From Rhodoplanes serenus (lineage in GTDB: Bacteria; Pseudomonadota; Alphaproteobacteria; Rhizobiales; Xanthobacteraceae), in contig WNKV01000023.1 in NCBI GenBank assembly GCA_009720755.1, positions 1 to 64,000 of the forward strand: 64,000 bases of DNA. Direction: 5' to 3'. The stretch's first letter is position 1. The number at the start of each line of letters is the position of its first letter. Positions 18,490 through 28,256 of the stretch are shown piece by piece. A program made the position numbers and the translations under genes. The notes beneath the pieces are model-generated. The model did not search any database. It was given only the letters and a program-made list of their open reading frames with translations, and was not told the DNA's origin.

Positions 18490-20118
18490 TCACGCCTCCT
18501 TGGCCAGCTCGCGCAGCTTGAACTTCTGGATCTTGCCGGTCGAGGTCTTCGGGATCTCGGTGAAGACGACGTGGCGCGGGCACTTGAAGTGGGCGAGATG
18601 CTGGCGGCACCACTGCATCAGCTCGTCGGCGCTGGCCTCCTTGCCCTCGCGCAGCTCGACGAAGGCGCACGGCGTCTCGCCCCACTTCTCGTCGGGCTTG
18701 GCCACCACGGCGACCGCCTGCACGGCCGGATGCTTGTACAGCGCGTCCTCCACCTCGATGGACGAGATGTTCTCGCCGCCCGAGATGATGATGTCCTTGG
18801 CGCGGTCCTTGAGCTGGATGTAGCCGTCCGGATGCAGCACGCCGAGGTCGCCGGAGTGGAACCAGCCGCCCGCGAACGCCTCGTCGGTCGCCTTCTTGTT
18901 CTTGAGATAGCCCTTCATCACCACGTTGCCGCGGAACATCACCTCGCCCAGCGTCTGGCCGTCGGCCGGCACCTCCTCCATGGTGGCGGGGTCCATCACG
19001 GTGAGGCCGTCGAGGCCCACATAGGGCACGCCCTGGCGGGCCTTGAAGGCGCCCCACTGGTCGACCGCCAGCGCGTCCCACTCGCGGTGCCAGTCGTTGA
19101 TCACCGCCGGGCCGTAGCTCTCGGTGAGGCCGTAGAGGTGGGTCACCTCGAAGCCGGCCTCCTTCATGGCAACCAGCACGGACTCGGGCGGCGGTGCCGC
19201 GGCGGTGAAGAACTGCACCGTGCGGGCGAGCGGCTTGCGCTCGTGCGGGGCGGCGTTGAGCAGCGTCGACATGACGATCGGGGCGCCGCACAGATGGGTG
19301 ACGCCGTGCTCGGCCATCAGCTCGTACATCAGCCCGGCGCGCACCTGGCGCAGGCACACATGCGTGCCGGCCACCACCGACACCGACCACGGGAAGCACC
19401 AGCCGTTGCAGTGGAACATCGGCAGGGTCCACAGATAGACCGGGTGCTTGCCCATGCCGCAGTTGACCACGTTGCCGGTGGCGAGCAGCGCGGCGCCGCG
19501 GTGGTGATAGACGACGCCCTTCGGGTTGCCGGTGGTGCCGGACGTGTAGTTCAGCGAGATGGCGTCCCACTCGTCGCCCGGATGGGCGCGGACGAAGCCC
19601 TCGTCGCCCTCGGCCACGAACGCCTCGTAGTCGAGGCTGCCGATGCGCTCGCCGGGGCCGGTGTATTCCGGATCGTCGTAGTCGATCACCAGGGGCTTCA
19701 CCTTGGCGGCCTCGAGCGCCGGCTTCATGATCCGCGCGAACTCGCGGTCGGTGATCACCACCTTGGCGTCGGCGTGGTCGAGCGAGAAGCCGATGATGGC
19801 GGCGTCGAGCCGGGTGTTGAGAGTGTTGAGCACCGCCCCGGTCATCGGCACGCCGTAGTGGCATTCGAGCATCGCCGGAGTGTTGGCCAGCATCACCGAC
19901 ACGGTGTCGCCGCGGCCGATGCCGCGCTTGGCGAGCGCCGAGGCGAGCTTCTTTGCCCGATTGTGGAAATCCCGATAGGTCCGGCGCAGGGCGCCGTGGA
20001 CGATGGCGACATGATCGGGATGAACCCGGGCGGCCCGCTCCAGGAACACCAGGGGGGTGAGCGGCTGGTGATTGGCGGGGTTCTTGTCGAGATCGAGATC
20101 GTACGCGGTCGGGGCCAT
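18490..20118 (-). CDS. AMP-forming acyl-CoA synthetase (medium-chain/DmdB-like)
   Basis: A 542-residue ANL-superfamily enzyme, start ATG at 20118 behind GGAGTGAATTGCC. Core motifs are LNYTSGTTGNPKGVVYHHRG (A3, ATP-binding), YGLTESYGP (A5), WFHSGDLGVLHPDGYIQLKDRAKD (A7/A8 hinge) and the C-terminal KTSTGKIQKFKLRE carrying the catalytic Lys. The overall pattern, including MFHCNGWCFPW, fits the acyl-CoA synthetase group that includes methylmercaptopropionyl-CoA ligase and short/medium-chain fatty acid ligases. The substrate remains open. Confidence 0.92.
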   Translation of the reverse strand: MAPTAYDLDLDKNPANHQPLTPLVFLERAARVHPDHVAIVHGALRRTYRDFHNRAKKLASALAKRGIGRGDTVSVMLANTPAMLECHYGVPMTGAVLNTLNTRLDAAIIGFSLDHADAKVVITDREFARIMKPALEAAKVKPLVIDYDDPEYTGPGERIGSLDYEAFVAEGDEGFVRAHPGDEWDAISLNYTSGTTGNPKGVVYHHRGAALLATGNVVNCGMGKHPVYLWTLPMFHCNGWCFPWSVSVVAGTHVCLRQVRAGLMYELMAEHGVTHLCGAPIVMSTLLNAAPHERKPLARTVQFFTAAAPPPESVLVAMKEAGFEVTHLYGLTESYGPAVINDWHREWDALAVDQWGAFKARQGVPYVGLDGLTVMDPATMEEVPADGQTLGEVMFRGNVVMKGYLKNKKATDEAFAGGWFHSGDLGVLHPDGYIQLKDRAKDIIISGGENISSIEVEDALYKHPAVQAVAVVAKPDEKWGETPCAFVELREGKEASADELMQWCRQHLAHFKCPRHVVFTEIPKTSTGKIQKFKLRELAKEA

Positions 20119-20267
20119 GGCAATTCACTCCCTGGAAATCGGTTGGGGCGAGGTTATCGAACCGGGCTGGCGGCTCCAATATCGGGTTCACCGCCCTGGT
20201 GTCGCGCCCTGCTTTGGTCGACGTCGGCCCGGTTCGCCGCCGCGGCGGCGAGTTTCGAGCGGGGCTC

Positions 20268-21032
20268 TCAGGCGCCGGCGACCAGGTGCGACACGCCCTG
20301 CCAGAGCAGCGTGACCGAGATCATGAACACCAGGGCGTAGCTGATCCGGTAGAACAGCGCAGTCGGGGTTCGGCGGACCAGCCAGATGCCGAGGAAGTTG
20401 GTCGCCACCGCCAGCGGCAGCAGCACCGCCGAGGTGCCCAGCGCGTCGCCGGTGAAGTGCCCGAGGGCGAAATAGGGCACCACCTTGAGGGCGTTGACCA
20501 CCGCGAAGAAGATCGTTGAGGTGCCGACCAGGCGCAGCTTGGGCAGCTTCTGCGGCAGCACGAACACCTGGAAGGGCGGGCCGCCCGCCTGCGCCATGGT
20601 GGAGGTGAAGCCCGCCACCGCCCCCCACAGCACGCCGGCCTTCGGATCGGGTGTCCGCGTCGTGGCGGGCGGCCGGCCGAACCAGACGTTCAGCACGAAG
20701 CCGAGCCCGATCAGCCCCACCGCGATGCGGATGACGTCGTCCGAGACATGCGCCGCGATCGCCCAGGCGAGCCCGACGCCGAGCACCGCGCCGGGCAGCA
20801 TGATGCGCAGGTTCCAGGCGTCCCAGTCGCGCCGATAGGTCACGACCGAGATCATGTCCTGGATGATCAGGATCGGCAGCAGGATGGCGGCGGCCTGGAG
20901 GGGCGGCGCGTAGAGCGCGAGCAGCGGGGTCGCCATGGTGCCCACCCCGGCGAAGCCGCCCTTCGACAGGCCGAGGGCCGTCACGGCCGGCAGCGCCAAC
21001 AGGTAGAAGGTGGGGTCCTGGATGATGTTCAC
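20268..21032 (-). CDS. TauE/SafE family permease
   Basis: A 254-residue membrane protein with GTG start at 21032 and about eight hydrophobic segments. It has the two-fold internal pattern of the TauE/SafE family: the early GLSKGGFAGVGTMATPLLAL and the later AGFTSTMAQAGGPPFQVFVLP. These carriers export or import sulfite, sulfoacetate and other organic anions. The neighbouring genes are acyl-CoA ligases, which gives no firm substrate clue. Confidence 0.9.
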   Translation of the reverse strand: MNIIQDPTFYLLALPAVTALGLSKGGFAGVGTMATPLLALYAPPLQAAAILLPILIIQDMISVVTYRRDWDAWNLRIMLPGAVLGVGLAWAIAAHVSDDVIRIAVGLIGLGFVLNVWFGRPPATTRTPDPKAGVLWGAVAGFTSTMAQAGGPPFQVFVLPQKLPKLRLVGTSTIFFAVVNALKVVPYFALGHFTGDALGTSAVLLPLAVATNFLGIWLVRRTPTALFYRISYALVFMISVTLLWQGVSHLVAGA

Positions 21033-21360
21033 GGTCGACAGCCGGACGAGAGGCGCGAAGAGGCGCGCGGCGGGCGGGCGCGCATCAAAGCCGATCCGCC
21101 GCCGCGGCGCCAGCCCACCGGCGGCGCCGCGTCAGCCCACCGGCGGCGCCCGACCGGCCGGAGGCGGCGCCCGGGGGCGAGCCGCTGCGATCGGCCGCGG
21201 GCGGCCCGACCAAATGTTAAGCACCGGCGGGCTTGCAAACCGAGGGGAGTGCGGCAAAATCGCACCAAAAGCCCCCGGGACAGCAAATGGCGGCCGCAGC
21301 ATCGGGAACGTTTCGCTCCGGCGAGGCGTGAGGCGGGCACGCCGAGCAGGAGGAAGCGCC
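21033..21360. promoter_or_regulatory. Divergent promoter region between the TauE permease and prpE
   Basis: This 328-base gap must hold start signals for both genes. A direct repeat, CAGCCCACCGGCGGCGCC, occurs at 21111-21128 and again at 21133-21150. A less GC-rich stretch at 21215-21310 (AAATGTTAAGCACC, CAAAATCGCACCAAAAG) is the likeliest promoter area for prpE. No exact operator can be assigned. Confidence 0.4.
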
Positions 21361-23313
21361 GTGACGACATCCGCATTGCATCGTGTGTCCCGCCAGGACG
21401 AGCTCGCGCCGACCCGCTATCACGAGGTCTACGCCGGCTGGCTGTCGGACCCGGAAGGGTTCTGGGCCGAGGCGGCCGAGGCGATCGACTGGTACGAGAA
21501 GCCGACGACGATCTTCGACCCGAACGCCGGCGTCTATGGCCGCTGGTTCGTCGGCGGCACCTGCAACACCTGCTACAACGCCGTCGACCGCCATGTGCAG
21601 AACGGCCGCGCCACCCAGCCGGCGCTGATCTACGACTCGCCGGTGACCGGCAGCAAGCGCGTGTTCACCTACGACGACCTGTTGCAGGAGGTGCGCACGC
21701 TCGCCGCCATCCTGCGCGACTTCGGCGTCGGCAAGGGCGACCGCGTGCTGCTCTACATGCCGATGGTGCCGGAGGCGGCCTTCGCGATGCTGGCCTGCGC
21801 CCGCATCGGCGCCGTGCACTCGGTGGTGTTCGGCGGCTTCGCCGCCAAGGAGCTCGCCACCCGCATCGACGACGCCAAGCCGAAGGTGATCCTCACCGCG
21901 AGCTGCGGCATCGAGCCGGGCCGCGTCGTGCCCTACAAGCCGCTGCTCGACGCCGCCATCACGTTCGCCAGCGAGAAGCCGTCCGCCTGCCTGGTGCTCC
22001 AGCGGCCGCAGGTGCAGGCCGAGCTGACGGCGGGACGTGATCACGACTGGGCGGCGCTGCGGGCCGCGGCGCTCAAGTCGGGCCGCGCCGCCGACTGCGT
22101 CAAGCTCGCCTCGACCGATCCGCTCTACATCCTCTACACCTCCGGCACCACCGGCAAGCCGAAGGGCGTGGTGCGCGACAACGGCGGCCACATGGTGGCG
22201 CTGAAGTGGTCGATGAAGAACCTCTACGGCGTCGATCCCGGCGAGGTGTACTGGGCCGCCTCGGATGTCGGCTGGGTGGTCGGCCACAGCTACATCGTCT
22301 ACGGGCCGCTGCTGCACGGCTGCACCACCATCCTGTACGAAGGCAAGCCGGTCGGCACGCCCGATGCCGGCGCCTTCTGGCGGGTGATCGCCGAACACAA
22401 ATGCGTGACGCTATTCACGGCGCCGACCGCCTTCCGGGCCATCAAGAAGGAGGACCCGGAGGCCAAGCTGCTCGGCCAGTACGACCTCTCGCACTTCCGC
22501 ACGCTGTTCCTGGCCGGTGAGCGCGCCGACCCCGACACCGTGGTGTGGGCCGAGCGCATCCTCGGCGTGCCGGTGATCGATCACTGGTGGCAGACCGAGA
22601 CCGCCTGGGCGATCGCCGGCAATCCCATCGGCCTCGGCCAGCTCCCGGTGAAGCCGGGCTCGCCGACGGTGGCGATGCCGGGCTACGACGTGCGCATCGT
22701 CGACGAGGCGTGCCACGAGATGCCGGCCAACAAGATGGGCTCGATCGTGGTCAAGCTGCCGCTGCCGCCGGCTTGCCTGCCGACCCTGTGGGAGCAGGAC
22801 GAGCGCTTCCGCGAGAGCTACCTCACCGAGTATCCGGGCTACTACAAGACCGCCGATGCCGGCTTCAAGGACGAGGACGGCTACCTCTACATCATGGGCC
22901 GCACCGACGACATCATCAACGTGGCCGGCCACCGGCTGTCGACCGGCGGCATGGAGGAGGTGCTGGCCTCGCATCCCGACGTTGCCGAGTGCGCCGTCAT
23001 CGGCATCAAGGACCAGCTCAAGGGCGAGGTGCCGTGCGGCTTCGTCGTCCTCAAGGCGGGCGTGTCCAAGAAGCCGAGCGACATCGAGCAGGAGATCGTC
23101 CGGCTGGTGCGCGACAAGATCGGCCCGGTGGCGGCGTTCAAGATCGCCATCTGCGTCAACCGGCTGCCGAAGACGCGCTCGGGCAAGATCCTGCGCGGCA
23201 CCATGAAGAAGATCGCCGACGACGATCCGTGGACCATGCCGGCCACCATCGACGATCCGGCGGCGCTCGACGAGATCGCCGCGTCGCTGAAGCACCACGG
23301 CATCGGCGCCTGA
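21361..23313 (+). CDS. prpE: Propionyl-CoA synthetase
   Basis: A 650-residue ANL enzyme that activates propionate to propionyl-CoA. The GTG at 21361 is chosen for its strong AGGAGGAAGC site; the long upstream frame is not protein-like. PrpE-specific features are the YHEVYAGWLSDPEGFWAEAA opening, YTSGTTGKPKGVVRDNGGH (the RDNGGH after A3 marks PrpE rather than Acs), DVGWVVGHSYIVYGPLL, HWWQTETAWAI, and KTRSGKILRGTMKKIA with the regulatory/catalytic Lys. Length matches the family. There are no methylcitrate genes nearby, so propionyl-CoA may go through the methylmalonyl route. Confidence 0.95.
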   Translation: MTTSALHRVSRQDELAPTRYHEVYAGWLSDPEGFWAEAAEAIDWYEKPTTIFDPNAGVYGRWFVGGTCNTCYNAVDRHVQNGRATQPALIYDSPVTGSKRVFTYDDLLQEVRTLAAILRDFGVGKGDRVLLYMPMVPEAAFAMLACARIGAVHSVVFGGFAAKELATRIDDAKPKVILTASCGIEPGRVVPYKPLLDAAITFASEKPSACLVLQRPQVQAELTAGRDHDWAALRAAALKSGRAADCVKLASTDPLYILYTSGTTGKPKGVVRDNGGHMVALKWSMKNLYGVDPGEVYWAASDVGWVVGHSYIVYGPLLHGCTTILYEGKPVGTPDAGAFWRVIAEHKCVTLFTAPTAFRAIKKEDPEAKLLGQYDLSHFRTLFLAGERADPDTVVWAERILGVPVIDHWWQTETAWAIAGNPIGLGQLPVKPGSPTVAMPGYDVRIVDEACHEMPANKMGSIVVKLPLPPACLPTLWEQDERFRESYLTEYPGYYKTADAGFKDEDGYLYIMGRTDDIINVAGHRLSTGGMEEVLASHPDVAECAVIGIKDQLKGEVPCGFVVLKAGVSKKPSDIEQEIVRLVRDKIGPVAAFKIAICVNRLPKTRSGKILRGTMKKIADDDPWTMPATIDDPAALDEIAASLKHHGIGA

Positions 23314-23462
23314 CGCGGCCGACCAGCGGCCGCCGCGACGTTGCGTCGCCGCGGTGGCGCGGTGGGCTGTCCGCCATCGTGCCGCGGCCGTGCGGCGCGA
23401 TGGTGTGGCGCGGCTGACGGACCGCGCGTGGCGCGTGACGGGACCGCCTCTCGGCACGCGCT

Positions 23463-23494
23463 CCGTCATGGCCGGGCTCGTCCCGGCCATCCAC
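23463..23494. repeat. Dispersed palindromic element, copy 1
   Basis: A 32-bp element that begins CCGTCATGGCCGGG and ends CCCGGCCATCCAC. Its arms ATGGCCGGG/CCCGGCCAT form a perfect hairpin. An identical copy lies at 23695-23726. The same type of word is a well-known scattered repeat in rhizobial genomes. It lies in the 480-base gap between prpE and CRISPR array 1, which holds no gene. Confidence 0.75.
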
Positions 23495-23694
23495 ATTCTT
23501 GTCGTGGCTGCCGGCGCTCCCCGGTGCCTCGCGCGCCGGGCTCGCCGCGGGGCCCTTCGTCGGGCCGGTGCAGGCGGGCTCGGTTCAGGTCAGCCGCAGC
23601 CCACGATCCATGGCCCGGCGCGCGATGAAGTTGCCCGCGGTGCGCGATGGTTGGCCCGCGGCGCGCGATGGGCCGTCGCCGATTCCCTCTCTCT

Positions 23695-23726
23695 CCGTCA
23701 TGGCCGGGCTCGTCCCGGCCATCCAC
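23695..23726. repeat. Dispersed palindromic element, copy 2, abutting the CRISPR trailer
   Basis: Identical to the copy at 23463-23494. Its right end overlaps the place where the first half of an extra CRISPR repeat would lie: bases 23736-23755 still match the last 20 bases of the array-1 repeat with two substitutions, and the expected repeat start is 23719. The element therefore appears to have replaced the outermost end of the array. Confidence 0.7.
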
Positions 23727-23793
23727 GCATTGCGTGCGGTGAAGCCGCGGAAAGGGGCGCCCGGCCTCGCGGTCGGCTCACCGGACGCTCGAA

Positions 23794-26519
23794 GCTTCAA
23801 TGAGGCCGCGGCGGTGAAGCCGCGGAAAGGATTGCCTGCGTCTACGGTCCTAGAGTGGGGGATGCGGCAGCTTCAATGAGGCCGCGGCGGTGAAACCGCG
23901 GAAAGCTCCTCGTCATCGAGGAGCTGCCGAGGGGCGCGCCGCTGCTTCAATGAGGCCGCGGCGGTGAAACCGCGGAAAGCCCACCGTCGATCACCCGACG
24001 CTGCGCCGGCAGGTCGGGCTTCAATGAGGCCGCGGCGGTGAAACCGCGGAAAGGTCCGTGGTGTAGTAGCTGATGAACCCGCTACACGAAGTGCTTCAAT
24101 GAGGCCGCGGCGGTGAAACCGCGGAAAGCACGCCTCAACGCGAGGCATCACGAAATGACACGACCATGCTTCAATGAGGCCGCGGCGGTGAAACCGCGGA
24201 AAGCTCGACATCCTGGCGTCGGACATCCAGCAGGCGCTGGGGCTTCAATGAGGCCGCGGCGGTGAAACCGCGGAAAGGCCAAGACGGTCGCCGAGTGGAT
24301 GGCACGGGTCGCCGCTTCAATGAGGCCGCGGCGGTGAAACCGCGGAAAGCTGAGTCCAATCCCGAGCGCGCCCGCGCAAGATCATCGCGGCGCTTCAATG
24401 AGGCCGCGGCGGTGAAACCGCGGAAAGCGGCGTCTCCGGGGCGGCCGAGGGCGCGACGCCGATCTAGCTTCAATGAGGCCGCGGCGGTGAAACCGCGGAA
24501 AGCGAAGCGCGGCGACCTCGCGGGCGTCGCGTACGGCATGCTTCAATGAGGCCGCGGCGGTGAAACCGCGGAAAGCGCGGACCAGTGATGGAGGCAACCA
24601 AGTCGCGGTGCAAGGCTTCAATGAGGCCGCGGCGGTGAAACCGCGGAAAGCGTCCGCCGGCCCCGGGGGGCGCCGATGAGCCGCACCCGCTTCAATGAGG
24701 CCGCGGCGGTGAAACCGCGGAAAGCTCGACGCCATCAGCAGACACGGCGCCGTCGTTGATTGGCTTCAATGAGGCCGCGGCGGTGAAACCGCGGAAAGCG
24801 ATAATATGTCGCTCGGCGACATCGCCACTTATGCTGGCTTCAATGAGGCCGCGGCGGTGAAACCGCGGAAAGCCGGGCCGGACTGGAGAAACGCCACGGC
24901 CGCTCCGTCGCGCAGCTTCAATGAGGCCGCGGCGGTGAAACCGCGGAAAGCCGTCGTGATGACGCCGGCTTCCTCCCTTCGATGGAGCCCGCTTCAATGA
25001 GGCCGCGGCGGTGAAACCGCGGAAAGCGCTTTTGCCATTGTCAGACCTCGTCGTGAGATCGACGGCTTCAATGAGGCCGCGGCGGTGAAACCGCGGAAAG
25101 CGTGTCGTTGCCGCCGCGTGATGCCGAGATGTTGATGAGCTGGCTTCAATGAGGCCGCGGCGGTGAAACCGCGGAAAGCCCGCGAAGATGCGCTGCCGCT
25201 CGGCGGGGTTCAGGCCGCTTCAATGAGGCCGCGGCGGTGAAACCGCGGAAAGCGCCGCGTCCGGCCGGCCGCGTGAGCCCCCTATCTGGAAAGCTTCAAT
25301 GAGGCCGCGGCGGTGAAACCGCGGAAAGCACCGGCGCGCCGTGCCGCCGCGTGAGGGGGGCTGACGTGCTTCAATGAGGCCGCGGCGGTGAAACCGCGGA
25401 AAGCTTCGCAGTCGCGATTGCGTTATCTCTTGGATTTAATCGCTTCAATGAGGCCGCGGCGGTGAAACCGCGGAAAGCGCAGCTTGTCGTGAAATTGTAG
25501 AGCAAGGATATTATCGGCTTCAATGAGGCCGCGGCGGTGAAACCGCGGAAAGCTCGGCAACATGATAGAAGGAAACGCCTGTCCGTGCGCTTCAATGAGG
25601 CCGCGGCGGTGAAACCGCGGAAAGCCGTCGGCGACGACGGCAAGGTCGCGCTGGTGAAGATGCTTCAATGAGGCCGCGGCGGTGAAACCGCGGAAAGCCC
25701 CCAGCTAACGTTTCCGATGGTGACACACTATTCGCTTCAATGAGGCCGCGGCGGTGAAACCGCGGAAAGCCCGGTGGGGTACCATGTTGCATTATTGAAA
25801 TGATTTGTGGCTTCAATGAGGCCGCGGCGGTGAAACCGCGGAAAGCCCAGCACGCTGGGCCATATGTGAGATGTGCGGTGGTGCTTCAATGAGGCCGCGG
25901 CGGTGAAACCGCGGAAAGCGATCTTCCGGAATGGTAAACGAGTTCGTCACCGGGTATAGCTTCAATGAGGCCGCGGCGGTGAAACCGCGGAAAGCTTGGA
26001 AACACTATTCACTGTTTCGACAAGGTTGGCTGCTTCAATGAGGCCGCGGCGGTGAAACCGCGGAAAGCGTGTTGGCTGCCGGATTGCCGTCGGATGTTTG
26101 TACGATGCTTCAATGAGGCCGCGGCGGTGAAACCGCGGAAAGCGCAAATCGAACGTCGCCGGCAACGTCGCTAGCGGTACGGCGCTTCAATGAGGCCGCG
26201 GCGGTGAAACCGCGGAAAGCTTGCATTGGAAAGCACTTAGCGCCAATCTGCTCGAAATTGCTTCAATGAGGCCGCGGCGGTGAAACCGCGGAAAGCTAGT
26301 ATGTGAAACATTCTATAAGATGGGATTTGAGAAGCTTCAATGAGGCCGCGGCGGTGAAACCGCGGAAAGCTGCGAAGTAGAGCTTGCGGTTGAATGTGCG
26401 TATTCCGCTTCAATGAGGCCGCGGCGGTGAAACCGCGGAAAGCTTCGAGCGGCTGACGGCGCGCCGCGGCCGAGTCGTGCACGCTTCAATGAGGCCGCGG
26501 CGGTGAAACCGCGGAAAGC
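23794..26519 (-). CRISPR. CRISPR array 1: 37 repeats of 37 bp, 36 spacers
   Basis: Thirty-seven near-identical 37-bp repeats (plus strand begins GCTTCAATGAGG and ends CCGCGGAAAGC) alternate with 36 unique spacers of about 35-39 bp. On the minus strand the repeat ends ATTGAAGC, the usual 8-nt 5' handle of type III/Cas6-processed crRNAs, and contains a CCGCGG-loop-CCGCGG hairpin. Transcription is therefore inferred leftwards, with the leader at the right end next to cas6. Repeat decay at the left supports this: the first repeat (23794) has A-to-G and C-to-G changes, the one at 24018 has a changed last base, and a half-repeat remnant sits at 23736-23755. Cas6 from 26952-27968 probably processes it. 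Confidence 0.97.
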
Positions 26520-26951
26520 TGTCTGCCTGCAAGCCGCCGGAGCGGCGAGCGATTCGACGGCATTTGCGAGCGCTCCCGGAATGGACGGCCGAGCGCCCCC
26601 AGAAGGGCTGCTCCGATCCTTCACGATGTCAAACAACCCGCGCTGGTGCAAGCCGAATCCCGCCCGCGAGCGGTCCCCGGGATTTCGCCACCACCGCAGC
26701 GCTCGCGCCGCGACGGCGACCGGCCCGCGGGGCGACACCCAAAACTATAACACCACCGCACTTGGCTGCACCGGGCGAATGCCCGCTCGGGCAAGCCTGG
26801 CCCGCGGGGTCGATCCCGTCACCCCGCGGGCAGGCCGGGTCGCGGAAACGGCCAGGGGGGCGGCCGTTATGCCCGGCGGGCGAGTGGGGGCGCCGAGTGG
26901 CCGCGCAGCCTCGCCGGGCCGTCTCGCGGACGCGCGCATGGCGCGCGCGGT
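26520..26951 (-). promoter_or_regulatory. Probable leader region of CRISPR array 1
   Basis: This 432-base stretch between cas6 and the last repeat of array 1 has no credible gene. Because array 1 reads leftwards, its leader and promoter should be here. The only clear AT-rich patch is AAAACTATAACACC (about 26751-26764), which on the minus strand gives a TATAGT -10-like box reading toward the array. The first bases next to the repeat (TGTCTGCCTGCAAGCC) are the candidate adaptation anchor. Alternatively the cas operon transcript reads through into the array. Confidence 0.45.
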
Positions 26952-27968
26952 CTACGACCGGGCGAGACTGGCCGATGCGGCGTCGGCGTCCGGGACGAGA
27001 CGATAACGGCCGCAGCCGAACGACACGTCGGCGCCGACATGCGTCAGCGTGCCGAGGCGCAGCAGCGGCGCCAGGCGGGCGAGGGCGTCGGGCGCACCGC
27101 CGACATGCAGGCGTCCGGTGACGCCCGTCATGCCGATCCAGCGATCCTGCCGGCGCGAGCCGCGTTGCCAGCGGATGGTGTCGACCTCCGACCACGTCCA
27201 GTCGAGCGCCTGTGCGGCGGCTGCGACGGCGCGCCAGTCGACCGGCTCGAGCGTGAGGCCGTGCCAGCGGGCGAGGCCCTCCAGCCGCAGGCCGAGGCTC
27301 GTGAAGGCCGCGGCCGGCGCCTCGCGCGGATCGCCCCCGGAGATCACCAGCGGGGAGACGAAATCCAGCTCCAGGCCGGTACCGGCGGGCAGATCGGGGA
27401 GCCATGCGTCCTCGACGCGGCGATCGAGCACCCGCATGGCGGGGACGAACACGCCGGCGGCGGCGCGCCAGTCGATCCGCCGGCATGCCTCGACCAGCGC
27501 CTCGGCGGCCGCCGGGGCCCACTCCCGGGCGATGCCGAACACGGTGAGCGCGACATCGAGACAGCCCCGCCGCGGCGTGACGGCGATCACCCAGGGGCTC
27601 GGAAAGTCGGTGCCGGCCGTCATGCGCCCCTGCTTGCGGAACAGCGCCTCGAACGCGCAGGGCGGGTCCCACGGGCAGGGCCGGCCGGCGACGGCCTCCG
27701 GCGAGGCGGTGCGCGCCAGCACGTCGCCGAGGGCGCCGCGCAGCCGGCCGGCCAGCGCCGGGTCGGCCGCCGCGGGGGCGAGCGCGTCGAGCCGCAGCCG
27801 GATGCGCCGCGCCTCCCGCCGCGCCACGAAGCCGTCGAGATCGACGGCCTCGGCCGGCCTTCGCAAGAAGCGGCCGATGGCGCCGCCATCGCGGAGGCCA
27901 GCGGCCTGCGGGTCGCTGGCGCGGAGCGCGGTGGCGCGGAGCGAGAGCCGCTCGGCCGGGTCCGTCAT
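26952..27968 (-). CDS. cas6: CRISPR pre-crRNA processing endoribonuclease Cas6
   Basis: A 338-residue RAMP-family protein. The C-terminal half has the Cas6 pattern: GRLHVGGAPDALARLAPLLR, followed by LTHVGADVSFGCGRYRLVP, the glycine-rich loop that ends the second ferredoxin-like domain. The N-terminal half (CPWDPPCAFEALF and a GAREW-like region) resembles the Cas6 subfamily seen in type III loci. It cleaves repeat RNA 8 nt before the spacer, which fits the ATTGAAGC and ATTGAAAC ends of both local repeats. Its ATG overlaps the cas2 stop (ATGA), making it the third gene of the RT-cas1/cas2/cas6 operon. The catalytic residues cannot be assigned with certainty. Confidence 0.88.
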   Translation of the reverse strand: MTDPAERLSLRATALRASDPQAAGLRDGGAIGRFLRRPAEAVDLDGFVARREARRIRLRLDALAPAAADPALAGRLRGALGDVLARTASPEAVAGRPCPWDPPCAFEALFRKQGRMTAGTDFPSPWVIAVTPRRGCLDVALTVFGIAREWAPAAAEALVEACRRIDWRAAAGVFVPAMRVLDRRVEDAWLPDLPAGTGLELDFVSPLVISGGDPREAPAAAFTSLGLRLEGLARWHGLTLEPVDWRAVAAAAQALDWTWSEVDTIRWQRGSRRQDRWIGMTGVTGRLHVGGAPDALARLAPLLRLGTLTHVGADVSFGCGRYRLVPDADAASASLARS

Positions 27969-28249
27969 AGCAACCAGAACTCGCTGCGCTCGGGGATCGG
28001 GGCGCCGCCGCTCGCCGCCGAGCGGGCGCGGCCCTCCTCGGTCAGGCAGTACATCCGCACGCTGTCGCCGACATGGCGCTCCTGGCCGAGCCGGCGCAGC
28101 AACGCCTGTGCCCGTGCGGCCGTCGTGCGCACCTCGAACACCGATTGCTGCACCCGTGTCCCCGTGCTCTCCAGAAGCTCGGCCATGCGCCGCCGCGCCT
28201 TCGCCGAGGCGACGTCGTAGCAGAACACGAACAGATGCTCCCGCGCCAT
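27965..28249 (-). CDS. cas2: CRISPR-associated protein Cas2
   Basis: A 94-residue protein starting at 28249 (MAREHLFVFCYDVASAKARRRM); the upstream extension overlaps RT-cas1 and is not Cas2-like. The FCYDV strand carries the conserved Asp, followed by TGTRVQQSVFEV (the family's R-x-Q-x-S-V-F-E) and a short C-terminal strand. Cas2 dimerises and joins two Cas1 dimers in the spacer integrase. The gene starts 7 bases after the RT-cas1 stop. Confidence 0.96.
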   Translation of the reverse strand: MAREHLFVFCYDVASAKARRRMAELLESTGTRVQQSVFEVRTTAARAQALLRRLGQERHVGDSVRMYCLTEEGRARSAASGGAPIPERSEFWLL

Positions 28250-28256
28250 CCGACCC

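Noticed and set aside
23799-26738. Many open frames with repeated 'FPRFHRRGLIEA' or 'FNEAAAVKPRKA' units that look like repeat proteins
   Set aside because: They are translations of CRISPR array 1 repeats on both strands; the unit is the 37-bp repeat and the variable parts are spacers.
26520-26951. tracrRNA or small cas gene between cas6 and array 1
   Set aside because: No anti-repeat match and no credible short frame were seen; there are no type II or V genes nearby.
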